DNA of 64,000 nucleotides from Aradus depressus (lineage: Eukaryota; Arthropoda; Insecta; Hemiptera; Aradidae). The stretch spans positions 2,947,549-3,011,548 of the forward strand of contig OY759223.1 of NCBI GenBank assembly GCA_963662175.1, written 5' to 3'. Below are positions 44,060-55,600 of this stretch, one piece after another (the first letter of the stretch is position 1; each line of letters starts with the position of its first letter). The position numbers and the translations under genes are program-made. The notes beneath the pieces are model-generated. The model made no database searches. It was given only the letters and a program-made list of their open reading frames with translations, and was not told the origin of the DNA.

Positions 44060-46423
44060 TCAAAATGCTTGCTTCTTTCTCCGCCAGGAGGCGACAAATC
44101 GGCTGAACGTTGGGTAGCCGGTTTCCGTCATCAGCTGCCGCAGGTCGAGTCCCAGATACGATCCTGTCCCGCGTATCAACTCCACCCTAGGCCCGTCGTA
44201 CAGCGGACATTCGAGGACCACGTGCTCCGCAGTCTCGACCCCGCCGCACGAGCAGTTCGGGTTGTTCTTCCTCTTAAAGAAGAACAGCTTGGAGTTGAAA
44301 TCTCCGTGACCTGATAGTATCTGGGACATCCAGTGGTCAGGCAGTATCCAAGTAGAGTCCAGACGTACCCGGATTTCCGGTAAATATGCGTAGGTCGTTC
44401 GGCGATCCGATGATCGTGACCACCGCTGTTGCCATTTCTCCACTATCCATTCCTGGACTATGTCCCTGCAACGCTCCGGTCTGGACTGTCCGCGCATCTC
44501 TTCCTCCAGGGCTAGACGTAAAGGCTCATCTATATCTGCTCCTAAAGGCGAATTGCGTCTACAATAGTACGAGGCGACAGCCCCGTCCAAGACTAAATCT
44601 ATGGGCGGAGCTCCTTCCAGCACCTGTAGCGCAGCCGTAGAGACAGTACGATAGGCCTTTGTAACCCTTAAAAGGGCTGTTCTCTGGGCTTGCACAAGGA
44701 TCACGCGTCGCCGCTTCGTGGGACGATGCCACCACCCAGCAGCGGCGTACCTTGCTACAGCCTCGAATACTCCAGTGTAGATGATTCTACACGCAGAATA
44801 GCCGAGGCCCCACGTCGCGCGGGCTAGGCAGCTCAAAGCGTTGAAAGTGGCGGTAGTCCTTTCTTTAATGGCAACAACGTGGGGCGTCACGTTGAGGCCC
44901 GGCCCGATCCGCACTCCGAGATAAGTGACCGTTGCCGGGCTCTCAATGCGGCGTCCGTGGATTTTGATTACCAGGGGGTGTCGGGCGTCGGTTCTCCCTC
45001 TCATCAGCAAAGCCGAGGTCTTGCTAGGAGAGAGAGCCAGTTTGTTGGCGCAGCACCAGTTGTCTATATCGTCAATGGCGGCTTGGGCGCGAAGGGTTAG
45101 AGCAGCTCGACTATCAGCGTGCACCGTAACAACGAGGTCGTCGACGTAGGCGATTGCCTTATATCCACGGCCCTCGAGATCACGGAGCAGTCCGTCAAAG
45201 AGTATGGCCCAAAGTATCGGTCCGAGGACCGAGCCCTGAGGACAGCCTCTAGTGACGTCCGCTGTAGTGCTAGCGTATAGCTGACTCATGGTCGCAGATC
45301 GATCGCTGAGGAAGCTGGATATCAACCCAAACACATTCCCAGGCAGTCCCACAGCCCGCAGCCGCGTGAGGATGGCAGGCCACCAGGCGCAGTCTAAGGC
45401 CGACGCGATGTCAAAGAAGACACAGAGGGCATATTTCCTACGGTCATTCTCCACATCCGCCCTCAGCATCATCAACGCGTCTTCGGCGGACCTGCCCCTC
45501 AAGCCACCGAACTGCCTGCGGGATACAAAAGCATGTACCTGGGCCCGAATTCCATTGAAGATAAGAGTCTCCAATACTTTACCGAATACGGGGAGCAGGC
45601 TGATTGGTCTGTGGCTCCCTGCCAGGGAAAGGTCCCTATCACCAGGCTTAACAAACGTGCACACGAGTGCTCGTTTCCAAGTCCTAGGGAAGTGGCCCCC
45701 CCTAAGGCAGGAGTTATACAGTAGTAAGAGTTCCGACTTGATGGTCGGGAAGGCTTTCTTGATTATAGCGGCGTCTATGAGATCGCTCCCAGGGGCACCG
45801 CCACTCTTCTGCCTCCCAACCGCCAAGCTCAGGTCAATCTCGTCCCAATCAGGTGCGTTCCCCGTATCTGGCCAAGTACGGGCAGCGTTCCTGATGTCTC
45901 GTTGGCTGGGTGAATCCTCCGCCGGGTCGTCCTCCGGGAAGGCCTCCCTCAAGTACATCCCGCCAGCCTCCTCCAGGGACATGGCATACTGGTTGCCAAC
46001 CCTGATGGAGGCCACCGGGGCGACCGGCCTTAGCCTCCCGGCGGCGACACGGTAAGGGATTCCCCACGGGTTTTTGCTGCTCTCATCTTCAACAAACCTC
46101 CTCCAGCTCTCCTTCTTCGCGGCCTCGACTCTTCTACCATAAGCCTTGCTAAGCTGCCGGTACTCCTCCCTCTGTATTACCCTCTGGAGTGGGTTTTGGT
46201 TTTGGCACCGCTGACACCTCCTCCTGGCACGATATACAGCCTTCTTGGCGAGGGTAAGGTCCTCACTCCACCAGGGTACCTTCCTGATCCGGTTTACCTT
46301 CTTGGGTCTCATCGGCAGCTCGAAGTAGTATACTACTGAGCCTGCCGACCCCATCCTCAATCTGGTCAACCGGTTCAGGACTCCTGAGACCCTCCCACTG
46401 ATCGTCGCAGGAGTAGGCGGCAA
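44060..46423 (-). pseudogene. R1-clade LINE reverse transcriptase frame, nearly intact
   Basis: The 787-codon frame contains HRPISLLP (about 271-278), FFDIASALD (about 336-344), GCPQGSVLGP (about 393-402) and AYVDDLVV (catalytic YVDD about 426-429). A C-terminal CSC-GGVETAEH-VVLEC zinc knuckle lies at about 724-739. It would copy LINE RNA at a nicked target. The first 40 or so codons are in the wrong frame: the true reading comes from the endonuclease frame, which is broken by a 4-nt deletion near 46308. No stop interrupts the rest. Confidence 0.9.
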
Positions 46424-46969
46424 CGGCGGTCACGAAAGCGTCGGAGATGGCCTTGCGGGTAGCAAAGCGCGGGTCTCTAGGCCTGACTGCGGGAAGATGG
46501 GCGTCAAAGAGCAGTACATCCAGTACACTATGGTCGCTAGACGTGATCTCTCGGACGCTCCAGCTGCCCACAGCCCGGAATAGTCCGCTCGACACCAGCG
46601 TGACGTCAACATGGGACACTCCATTGGAACCGTGGAATGTGGGCGGAGAAAGTGGGTCATTGACTATGCACAGGTCATGGCGGGCGATCAAATCCAATAG
46701 CCTGTCGCCCCGGCGGTCGGTGCGAACCGATCCCCAGGAGACTGACCAGGAGTTGACGTCCGCCAGAACTATGACATTGCGCCCCGAGAGGGAGTCCAGT
46801 ACTAGATCCAGGTGGCCCAGCTGTCGTTCTATGTTCTCAGACGGCGGGAAGTATCCGCTGATCACGTAGCAGCTTGCGTTGGCGTGCCTGATACAGGCCA
46901 CAACTATATGGCTGGTGGAGAGATGGTGGAGCGCCATCACATCCACCTGGGGGCCGGTCAAAAGAAGAA
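46263..46969 (-). pseudogene. R1-clade LINE endonuclease frame, 5'-truncated
   Basis: APE-type endonuclease C-terminal two thirds: SGYFPPSENIERQLGHLD, VLADVNSWSVSWGS, TDRRGDRLLD, SHVDVTLVS and SSDHSVLDVLL (final SDH catalytic motif). The N-terminal catalytic part was lost in truncation; residues before TGPQVDVMAL come from flanking DNA. The frame ends just after LLRAADET at the 4-nt deletion. Confidence 0.88.
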
Positions 46970-47230
46970 AGAAAGTAGGTAACAGTAGCAAAAAGGTTAT
47001 AATTGAAAGACAAGGTTACTTATGTACGTGGTTGCTGCGCATGCCTCAAAACTGCTTTTAACTGACTCCTGTTTCCATAGTATTTTATCAAAACAGTTTT
47101 CAACTCCAAACCAAAAATTTCCTGTCTTAACCTTGAACCAAAACAGTTTCGAAATCACCGTTTCCATTGGGTTTTGAAAACCAAAACAGTTTTCAAAACA
47201 GTTTTGAAGTGCCATGGAAACGTAGTAATT

Positions 47231-47744
47231 ATCTCGTCTGGTCTACTCCCCCATTAAAAGCCACCTCCTGGCTCAAAGTGTCAACACAGACAGATCCAAC
47301 TTCCATCCGTACCTTGCTTCTGGCCCATAATAAATAATGAGATATCTAATATTTTCTGTTTTTGTTCCTACTAATTATACTATTTTCTTTACTTGCAGTC
47401 TTTACCATGCATTCTAAAATTATCATAGGTCCATTAAAGTCTAGGGGGGGAAAAAAAAATCTAATTGATTCAAGATACATACTTTTAATAAAAAATAAAT
47501 GATAAACAAGCAGGTTCTCGGATGTGTGTTTCGCCCCTTTGCACCCAAATCAGAGGAAATTACTGGGCCTTGTATTAGGACTCAACAAAGGTGGCATTTG
47601 TAACTAAGTGCGACCCTTGAGGTCCATACGGCGAACTTCCCAGCATGGTATCATATGAATATCATATAATATGATATATATATATATTAATAGTAATAAT
47701 ATCACGAAATTAGGCATTTTATTCAGTACAGAATTATAGATAGA
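47231..47744. other. Intergenic, no gene seen
   Basis: No recognisable feature. Confidence 0.4.
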
Positions 47745-50700
47745 TATGCAAATGCACATAGGTCATATAGCCTATTTTTTTAATTTTGCTTTTAAAACTT
47801 ATAAGTAAAATTTTATGACAACCTGGTAATCCGTTAATGAGGTAGAACTACTTTTATGACAACCTGGTAATCCGTTAATGAGGTAGAACTACTTTTATGA
47901 CAACCTGGTAATCCGTTAATGAGGTAGAACTACTTTTATGACAACCTGGTAATCCGTTAATGAGGTAGAACTACTTTTATGACAACCTGGAAATCCAATA
48001 ATGAGGTAGAACTACTTTTATGACAACCTGGTAATCAGTTAATGAAGTAGAACTATGTACTTTTATGACAACCTGGTAATCCGTTAATGAGGTAGAACTA
48101 CTTTTATGACAACCTGGAAATCCAATAATGAGGTAGAACTACTTTTATGACAACCTGGTAATCCGTTAATGAGGTAGAACTACTTTTATGACAACCTGGA
48201 AATCCAATAATGAGGTAGAACTACTTTTATGACAACCTGGTAATCAGTTAATGAGGTAGAACTACTTTTATGACAACCTGGTAATCCGTTAATGAGGTAG
48301 AACTACTTTTATGACAACCTGGAAATCCAATAATGAGGTAGAACTACTTTTATGACAACCTGGTAATCCGTTAATGAGGTAGAACTACTTTTATGACAAC
48401 CTGGTAATCCGTTAATGAGGTAGAACTACTTTTATGACAACCTGGAAATCCAATAATGAGGTAGAACTACTTTTATGACAACCTGGTAATCCGTTAATGA
48501 GGTAGAACTACTTTTATGACAACCTGGTAATCCGTTAATGAGGTAGAACTACTTTTATGACAACCTGGAAATCCAATAATGAGGTAGAACTACTTTTATG
48601 ACAACCTGGTAATCAGTTAATGAGGTAGAACTACTTTTATGACAACCTGGTAATCCGTTAATGAGGTAGAACTACTTTTATGACAACCTGGAAATCCAAT
48701 AATGAGGTAGAACTACTTTTATGACAACCTGGTAATCAGTTAATGAGGTAGAACTACTTTTATGACAACCTGGTAATCCGTTAATGAGGTAGAACTACTT
48801 TTATGACAACCTGGTAATCCGTTAATGAGGTAGAACTACTTTTATGACAACCTGGAAATCCAATAATGAGGTAGAACTACTTTTATGACAACCTGGTAAT
48901 CCGTTAATGAGGTAGAACTACTTTTATGACAACCTGGAAATCCAATAATGAGGTAGAACTACTTTTATGACAACCTGGTAATCCGTTAATGAGGTAGAAC
49001 TACTTTTATGACAACCTGGTAATCCGTTAATGAGGTAGAACTACTTTTATGACAACCTGGTAATCCGTTAATGAGGTAGAACTACTTTTATGACAACCTG
49101 GAAATCCAATAATGAGGTAGAACTACTTTTATGACAACCTGGTAATCAGTTAATGAGGTAGAACTACTTTTATGACAACCTGGTAATCCGTTAATGAGGT
49201 AGAACTACTTTTATGACAACCTGGAAATCCAATAATGAGGTAGAACTACTTTTATGACAACCTGGTAATCAGTTAATGAGGTAGAACTACTTTTATGACA
49301 ACCTGGTAATCCGTTAATGAGGTAGAACTACTTTTATGACAACCTGGAAATCCAATAATGAGGTAGAACTACTTTTATGACAACCTGGTAATCCGTTAAT
49401 GAGGTAGAACTACTTTTATGACAACCTGGTAATCCGTTAATGAGATAGAACTACTTTTATGACAACCTGGTAATCCGTTAATGAGATAGAACTACTTTTA
49501 TGACAACCTGGAAATCCAATAATGAGGTAGAACTACTTTTATGACAACCTGGTAATCCGTTAATGAGGTAGAACTACTTTTATGACAACCTGGAAATCCA
49601 ATAATGAGGTAGAACTACTTTTATGACAACCTGGTAATCAGTTAATGAGGTAGAACTACTTTTATGACAACCTGGTAATCCGTTAATGAGGTAGAACTAC
49701 TTTTATGACAACCTGGTAATCCGTTAATGAGGTAGAACTACTTTTATGACAACCTGGAAATCCAATAATGAGGTAGAACTACTTTTATGACAACCTGGTA
49801 ATCCGTTAATGAGGTAGAACTACTTTTATGACAACCTGGTAATCCGTTAATGAGGTAGAACTACTTTTATGACAACCTGGAAATCCAATAATGAGGTAGA
49901 ACTACTTTTATGACAACCTGGTAATCAGTTAATGAGGTAGAACTACTTTTATGACAACCTGGTAATCCGTTAATGAGATAGAACTACTTTTATGACAACC
50001 TGGAAATCCAATAATGAGGTAGAACTACTTTTATGACAACCTGGTAATCCGTTAATGAGGTAGAACTACTTTTATGACAACCTGGAAATCCAATAATGAG
50101 GTAGAACTACTTTTATGACAACCTGGTAATCAGTTAATTAGGTAGAACTACTTTTATGACAACCTGGTAATCCGTTAATGAGGTAGAACTACTTTTATGA
50201 CAACCTGGTAATCCGTTAATGAGGTAGAACTACTTTTATGACAACCTGGAAATCCAATAATGAGGTAGAACTACTTTTATGACAACCTGGTAATCCGTTA
50301 ATGAGGTAGAACTACTTTTATGACAACCTGGTAATCCGTTAATGAGGTAGAACTACTTTTATGACAACCTGGAAATCCAATAATGAGGTAGAACTACTTT
50401 TATGACAACCTGGTAATCAGTTAATGAGGTAGAACTACTTTTATGACAACCTGGTAATCCGTTAATGAGGTAGAACTACTTTTATGACAACCTGGAAATC
50501 CAATAATGAGGTAGAACTACTTTTATGACAACCTGGTAATCCGTTAATGAGGTAGAACTACTTTTATGACAACCTGGTAATCCGTTAATGAGATAGAACT
50601 ACTTTTATGACAACCTGGTAATCCGTTAATGAGATAGAACTACTTTTATGACAACCTGGAAATCCAATAATGAGGTAGAACTACTTTTATGACAACCTGG

Positions 50701-51240
50701 TAATCCGTTAATGAGGTAGAACTACTTTTATGACAACCTGGTAATCCGTTAATGAGATAGAACTACTTTTATGACAACCTGGAAATCCAATAATGAGGTA
50801 GAACTACTTTTATGACAACCTGGTAATCCGTTAATGAGGTAGAACTACTTTTATGACAACCTGGTAATCCGTTAATGAGGTAGAACTACTTTTATGACAA
50901 CCTGGAAATCCAATAATGAGGTAGAACTACTTTTATGACAACCTGGTAATCAGTTAATGAAGTAGAACTATGTACTTTTATGCTCAGCCTCCCCTCACAG
51001 TCCCCCAGACGTCATACACCCTATTTTTCAATTGGCTTTTAAGAATACTACAGTGATATGCAAATGCACATAGGTCATATAGCCTATTTTTTTAATTTTG
51101 ATTTTAAAACATAAGTAAAATTTCATGACAATCCGACTAGCCGTTAGTGAGCTAGAACAATTTTTATGCTTAGCGCCCCGCACAACCCCCTTTCAAAATT
51201 TTCAGACACCATATAGCTTATTTTTCAATCTGGCTAAAAA
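47745..51240 (-). repeat. Minus-oriented ~145-bp-type repeat hosting the 41-bp satellite
   Basis: The flanks at 47745-47820 and 51055-51180 share GGTCATATAGCCTATTTTTT and following sequence. Together with 50981-51050 (TTTTATGCTCAGCCTCCCC then GGCTTTTAAGAATAC) they match the reverse complement of the G-rich monomer of the 52685-64000 array. Confidence 0.65.
47811..50980 (+). repeat. 41-bp satellite array, about 77 copies
   Basis: The unit contains TTTTATGACAACCTGG, then TAATCCGTTAATGAGG or AAATCCAATAATGAGG or TAATCAGTTAATGAGG, then TAGAACTAC. The three variants recur in ordered short runs. It is open in no useful frame. Confidence 0.95.
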
Positions 51241-52684
51241 GGAAGCTACATTGCCACCAGAAGAAATTAGATCGGATAAATCTTTTACAAGAATTCCTAA
51301 AATCCACTTTTTTAGCAATCTTTTTGCTTAAACAAAAAAACGGCTGGATCGAGTTTGTAAAAATTTGATATGGTTGGTTAAAATTTGACGTTGATATGGT
51401 TCGATTGGTCTTTAGCTAGTACCTGACATCGCGATGTCCTATCGAATAGGACGTTAAGCAATGGTCCCGAGTTGAGGACCATTGCTTAACGTCATATCCG
51501 AAGGACGACGTTTTCACTCATTTTTCACCTCAGGCTACCTAGTAATCTATCTACATAAACAGAAGTGTTGCCATGATGAAATTCTCTGATATATATTTTT
51601 TATTTCAGCTATTGCTTTTGATGCATCGATTTAGAAGAGAGCTGGACAAAGTCATTGGAAGTCATCACGTTTAGAAATCAAAGACAGGTTCATCATACAG
51701 GAGCTTTGTTTAATAAAAAAAAAAAATCAAATGATAAAAGAGTTTCAATTGTATAATAATATAATATACAAATTATTCTGTAATATTATTATGATATAAA
51801 TATATGTATATATTGTTTATTTGGTTGTTTTCATTTACAATACCCATTATTTGAATATTTTACTAATGTTTGCCTTATTCGTGATATAATAACACTGTCA
51901 TAAACAAGCATAATCACATAACTATTTATTTCTTTAAATAAATTTATTGACATTTTTATTTTTTATACTGAATATTTACAATTGATTAATCACCATAAGT
52001 AAATGTGATGTCGGTGATAAAAGAGAACAGTACAAATGAATGATAACAAAATAAAATAACAACTTCTAAGTTGAGGAACGCGGACATATTGTGGAAACTT
52101 GTAATAAATGAATAAAACAAATAATGTTTGTTTTATTCATTTAAAATAAAATAAATTAAATTAAATAAAATGTACAAAATAATAAATAAATAAGAAGTAA
52201 ATCTTACACAGAGTACAATGGACGTTAAATTTCACTAACTGTCCACTACCGTCATCTGACAATCAGGAAGGTAATGTTTAATTATGTGAACGCTGAATAA
52301 ATGATTTATTCAACAATTATTGTTAATAAAAAAATTGTTGTGTTCATTTAACAATTGACTAAATTTTTAAAATAACCTAGGGGTTATTAAAATAATAAGG
52401 GGTTATTAAAATAATAAGGGGGGATTGTGGGGGGGCCTAAGCATAAACATTAGGACAGCAATTTGGTAGATAGACAGCAACCAGAAACGATGATAGTCAA
52501 CCATACAATGATTTAGATATATTTGGAGGGTTGTGTACACCTAGGGATCTAAGCACCGAATGCTTGCATCTTGTTCATGCTCATTGGACACCAGTAAAGA
52601 TAAAATGAAGATTCGCGTTGGATTTAACAAAAATAGTCGGGGAAGAAATGTAGAAAATATAGGTGCGCTTTGCGGCAGCGTTTC
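51241..52684. other. Region between satellites, with one long hairpin
   Basis: AT-rich with no gene. It contains a repeat motif (AAACGGCTGGATCGAGTTTG at about 51339), a strong hairpin at 51434-51508, and two copies of GGGTTATTAAAATAATAAGG at about 52380-52420. Confidence 0.5.
51450..51493. repeat. Perfect 18-bp hairpin with 8-nt loop
   Basis: GACGTTAAGCAATGGTCC (51450-51467), loop CGAGTTGA, then GGACCATTGCTTAACGTC (51476-51493). Pairing continues imperfectly outwards to about 51434-51508. It could be the end of an element or the loop of an inverted pair; no function is assigned. Confidence 0.85.
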
Positions 52685-55600
52685 CACATATTTTATGGCA
52701 CCTTTCGCTGAAATTTGACTGGTTATGTCCTCACTGGATTTTAATTTTAAATACGAAATTTGATTTGATACATTCATTACATCGGCAGTCATTGGGGTTT
52801 TTAAATTCAGAATCTCTTATCTACCCATTCTCTTCCACCGACTTCTATATTGGTAAGGCTGAAAAGGGGTTTGTTTCATGAAACTTCACATGTAGCATCC
52901 TTCCGAGCTCCATTGAATAATAGGCTATGTGGCGTCCCAAAACTCCGAACGGGAGAAGGGGCTCTAGGGGGGGACTAAGCAAAAAAATAGTGGTAACTCA
53001 TTAATTAATGGTCGGATTGTCATGGAATGGTTATGTCCTCCGGGAATGTTAAATATAAATGCGAAATTTGATGTTGATACATTCATTACATGAGAAGTTA
53101 TTGAGGTTTTAAAATTAAGCCCCCACCCCGGAACTGCCCCCTCATCTCATCCGATATCGCTGAAATTGGACTTGTCATGTCCTCCGGGAATGTTAATTTT
53201 AAATACGAAATTTGATGTTGATACATACATACCATGGGCAGTTATTGGGGTTTTTGATTTAAACCCCCACCCCGGAACTCCCCCTCCCCTCATCTGATAT
53301 CGCTGAAATTTGACTGGTTATGTCCTCCGGGAATGTTAATTTTAAATACGAAATTTGATGTTGATACATTCATTACATCGGCAGTTATTGGGATTTTTGA
53401 TTTAAGCCCCCACTTCGGAACTGCCCCTTTCCTTCTGTCGATATCGCTGAAATTTGACTGGTTATGTCCTCCGGGAATGTTAACTTTAAATACGAAATTT
53501 GATGTTGATACATTCATTACATCGGCAGTTATTGGGATTTTTGAATTCAGAGTCAGTTATCTACCCGTTCTCTTCCACCGACTTCTATATTGGTAAAGCT
53601 AAAAGGGGTTTGTTTGTATGTTTGTTCCAGCATCACGCCCAAACGGATGGAGGGATTTTCATGAAACTTCACATGTAGCATCCTTCCGAGCTCCATTGAA
53701 TAATAGGCTATGTGGCGTCCCAAAATTCCGATAGGGAGGGGGGGCTCTAAGGGGGGGCTAAGCATAAAAATAGTGGTAACTCATTAATTAATGGTCGGAT
53801 TGTCATGACATTTCATATGTCGTATTCTTAAAGGACAAATAGAAGAATAGTGTGTGTGGCGTCCCAACATTCCGAAAGGGAGGGGGGGCTCTAACGGGGG
53901 ACTAAGCATAAAAATAGTGGTAACTCATTAATTAATGGTCGGATTGTCATGGAATGGTTATGTCCTGAGTGAATTTTAATTTTAAATACGAAATTTGATG
54001 TTCATACATTCATTCCAACGGCAGTTATTGGGATTTTTGAATTGAGCCCCCACCCCGGAACTCCCCTCTCCCCTCAGCCAATATCGCTGAAATTTGACTG
54101 ACTATGTCCTCAGTGGAATTTAATTTTAAATACGATATTTGATGTTCATACATTGATTTCGAAGGCAGTTATTGGGATTTTTGAATTGAGCCCCTACCCC
54201 GGAACTCCCCTCTCCCCTCAGCCGATATCGCTGAAATTTCACTGGTTATTTCCTCAGCTGATTTCAATTTTAAATACGAAATTTGATGTTGATACATTCA
54301 TTACATGGGCAGTTATTGGGGTTTTTAAATTAAGCCCCCACACCGGAACTGCCCCCTCCCCTCATCCGATATCGCTGTAATTTGACTGATTATGTCCTCA
54401 GTGGAATATAATTCTAAATACGATGTTTGATATTCATACATTCATTACATCGGCAGTTATTATGGTTTTTGAATTAAGCCCCCACCCTAGAACTGCCCCT
54501 TCCCTTCAGTCGATATCGCTGAAATTTGACTGGTTATGTCCTCCGGAAATCATTATTTTAGATACGAAATTTGATGTTGATACATTCATTACATCGGCAG
54601 TTATTGGGATTTTTGATTTAAGCCCCCACCCCGGAACTGCCCCCTCCCCTCATCCGATATTGCTGAAATTTGACTGGTTATGTCCTCCGGGAATGTTAAC
54701 TTTAAATACGAAATTTGATGTTGATACATTCATTACATCGGCAGTTGTTGGGATTTTTGATTTAAGCCCCCACCCCGGAACTGCCTCCTCCCCTCATCCG
54801 ATATTGCTGAAATTTGACTGGTTATGTCCTCCGGGAATGTTAACTTTAAATACGAAATTTGATGTTGATACATTCATTACATCGGCAGTTATTGGGATTT
54901 TTGAATTCAGAGTCAGTTATCTACCCGTTCTCTTCCACTGACTTCTATATTGGTAAAGCTGAAAAGGGGTTTGTTTGTATGTTTGTTCCAGCATCACGCC
55001 CAAAAGGATGGACGGATTTTCATGAAACTTCCCATATAGCATCCTTCCGAGTTCCATTGAATAATAGGCTATGTGGCGTCCCAAAATTCCGAACAGGAGG
55101 CGGAGCTAAGCATAAAAATAGTGCCAACTCATTAATTAATGGTCGGATTGTCATGAAAATTCATATGTCGTTTTCTTAAAAGCCAATTGAAAAAAAGGGT
55201 GTGTGGAGTCCCAACATTCCGAACGGGAGGGGGGGCTCTAACGGGGATTAAGCATAAAAATAGTGCTAACTCATTAATTAATGGTCGGATTGGCATGGAA
55301 TGGTAATGTCCTCAGTGAATTTTTAATTGTAAATACGAAATTTGATGTTCACACATTCATTAATATCGGCATTCATTGGGATTTTGAACTGAGCTCTCTC
55401 CCCTCAGCCGATATTGCTGAAATTTGACTGATTATGTCCTCAGTGGAATTTAATTTTAAATACGATATTTGATGTTCATACATTCATTTCAACGGCAGTT
55501 ATTGGGATTTTTGAATTGAGCCCCCACCCCGGAACTCCCGTCTCCCCTCAGCCGATATCGCTGAAATTTGACTGGTTATTTCCTCAGTTGATTTCAATTT

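Larger units (their letters stand above)
43740..46969 (-). mobile_element. R1-clade LINE, 5'-truncated, young insertion
   Basis: It is flanked by perfect 14-bp direct copies AGAAAGTAGGTAAC (43726-43739 and 46970-46983). It begins with a T-run (43740-43760, the poly(A) tail of a minus-strand element), then about 300 bp of 3' UTR, the reverse transcriptase frame, and an endonuclease frame truncated at 46969. ORF1 is absent. These are the marks of target-primed reverse transcription followed by 5' truncation. Confidence 0.92.
43363..47230. mobile_element. Inverted-repeat element hosting a LINE insertion
   Basis: The 30-bp ends 43363-43392 and 47201-47230 match in inverse orientation at 28 of 30 positions (core TTCCATGGCACTTCAAAAC). 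AATTA at both outer ends may be a target duplication. Without the LINE it is about 640 bp, rich in CAAAACAGTTTT motifs, and has no coding region. It is probably non-autonomous. Confidence 0.75.

Noticed and set aside
47811..50980. Second CRISPR-like array
   Set aside because: Contiguous 41-bp units without unique spacers.
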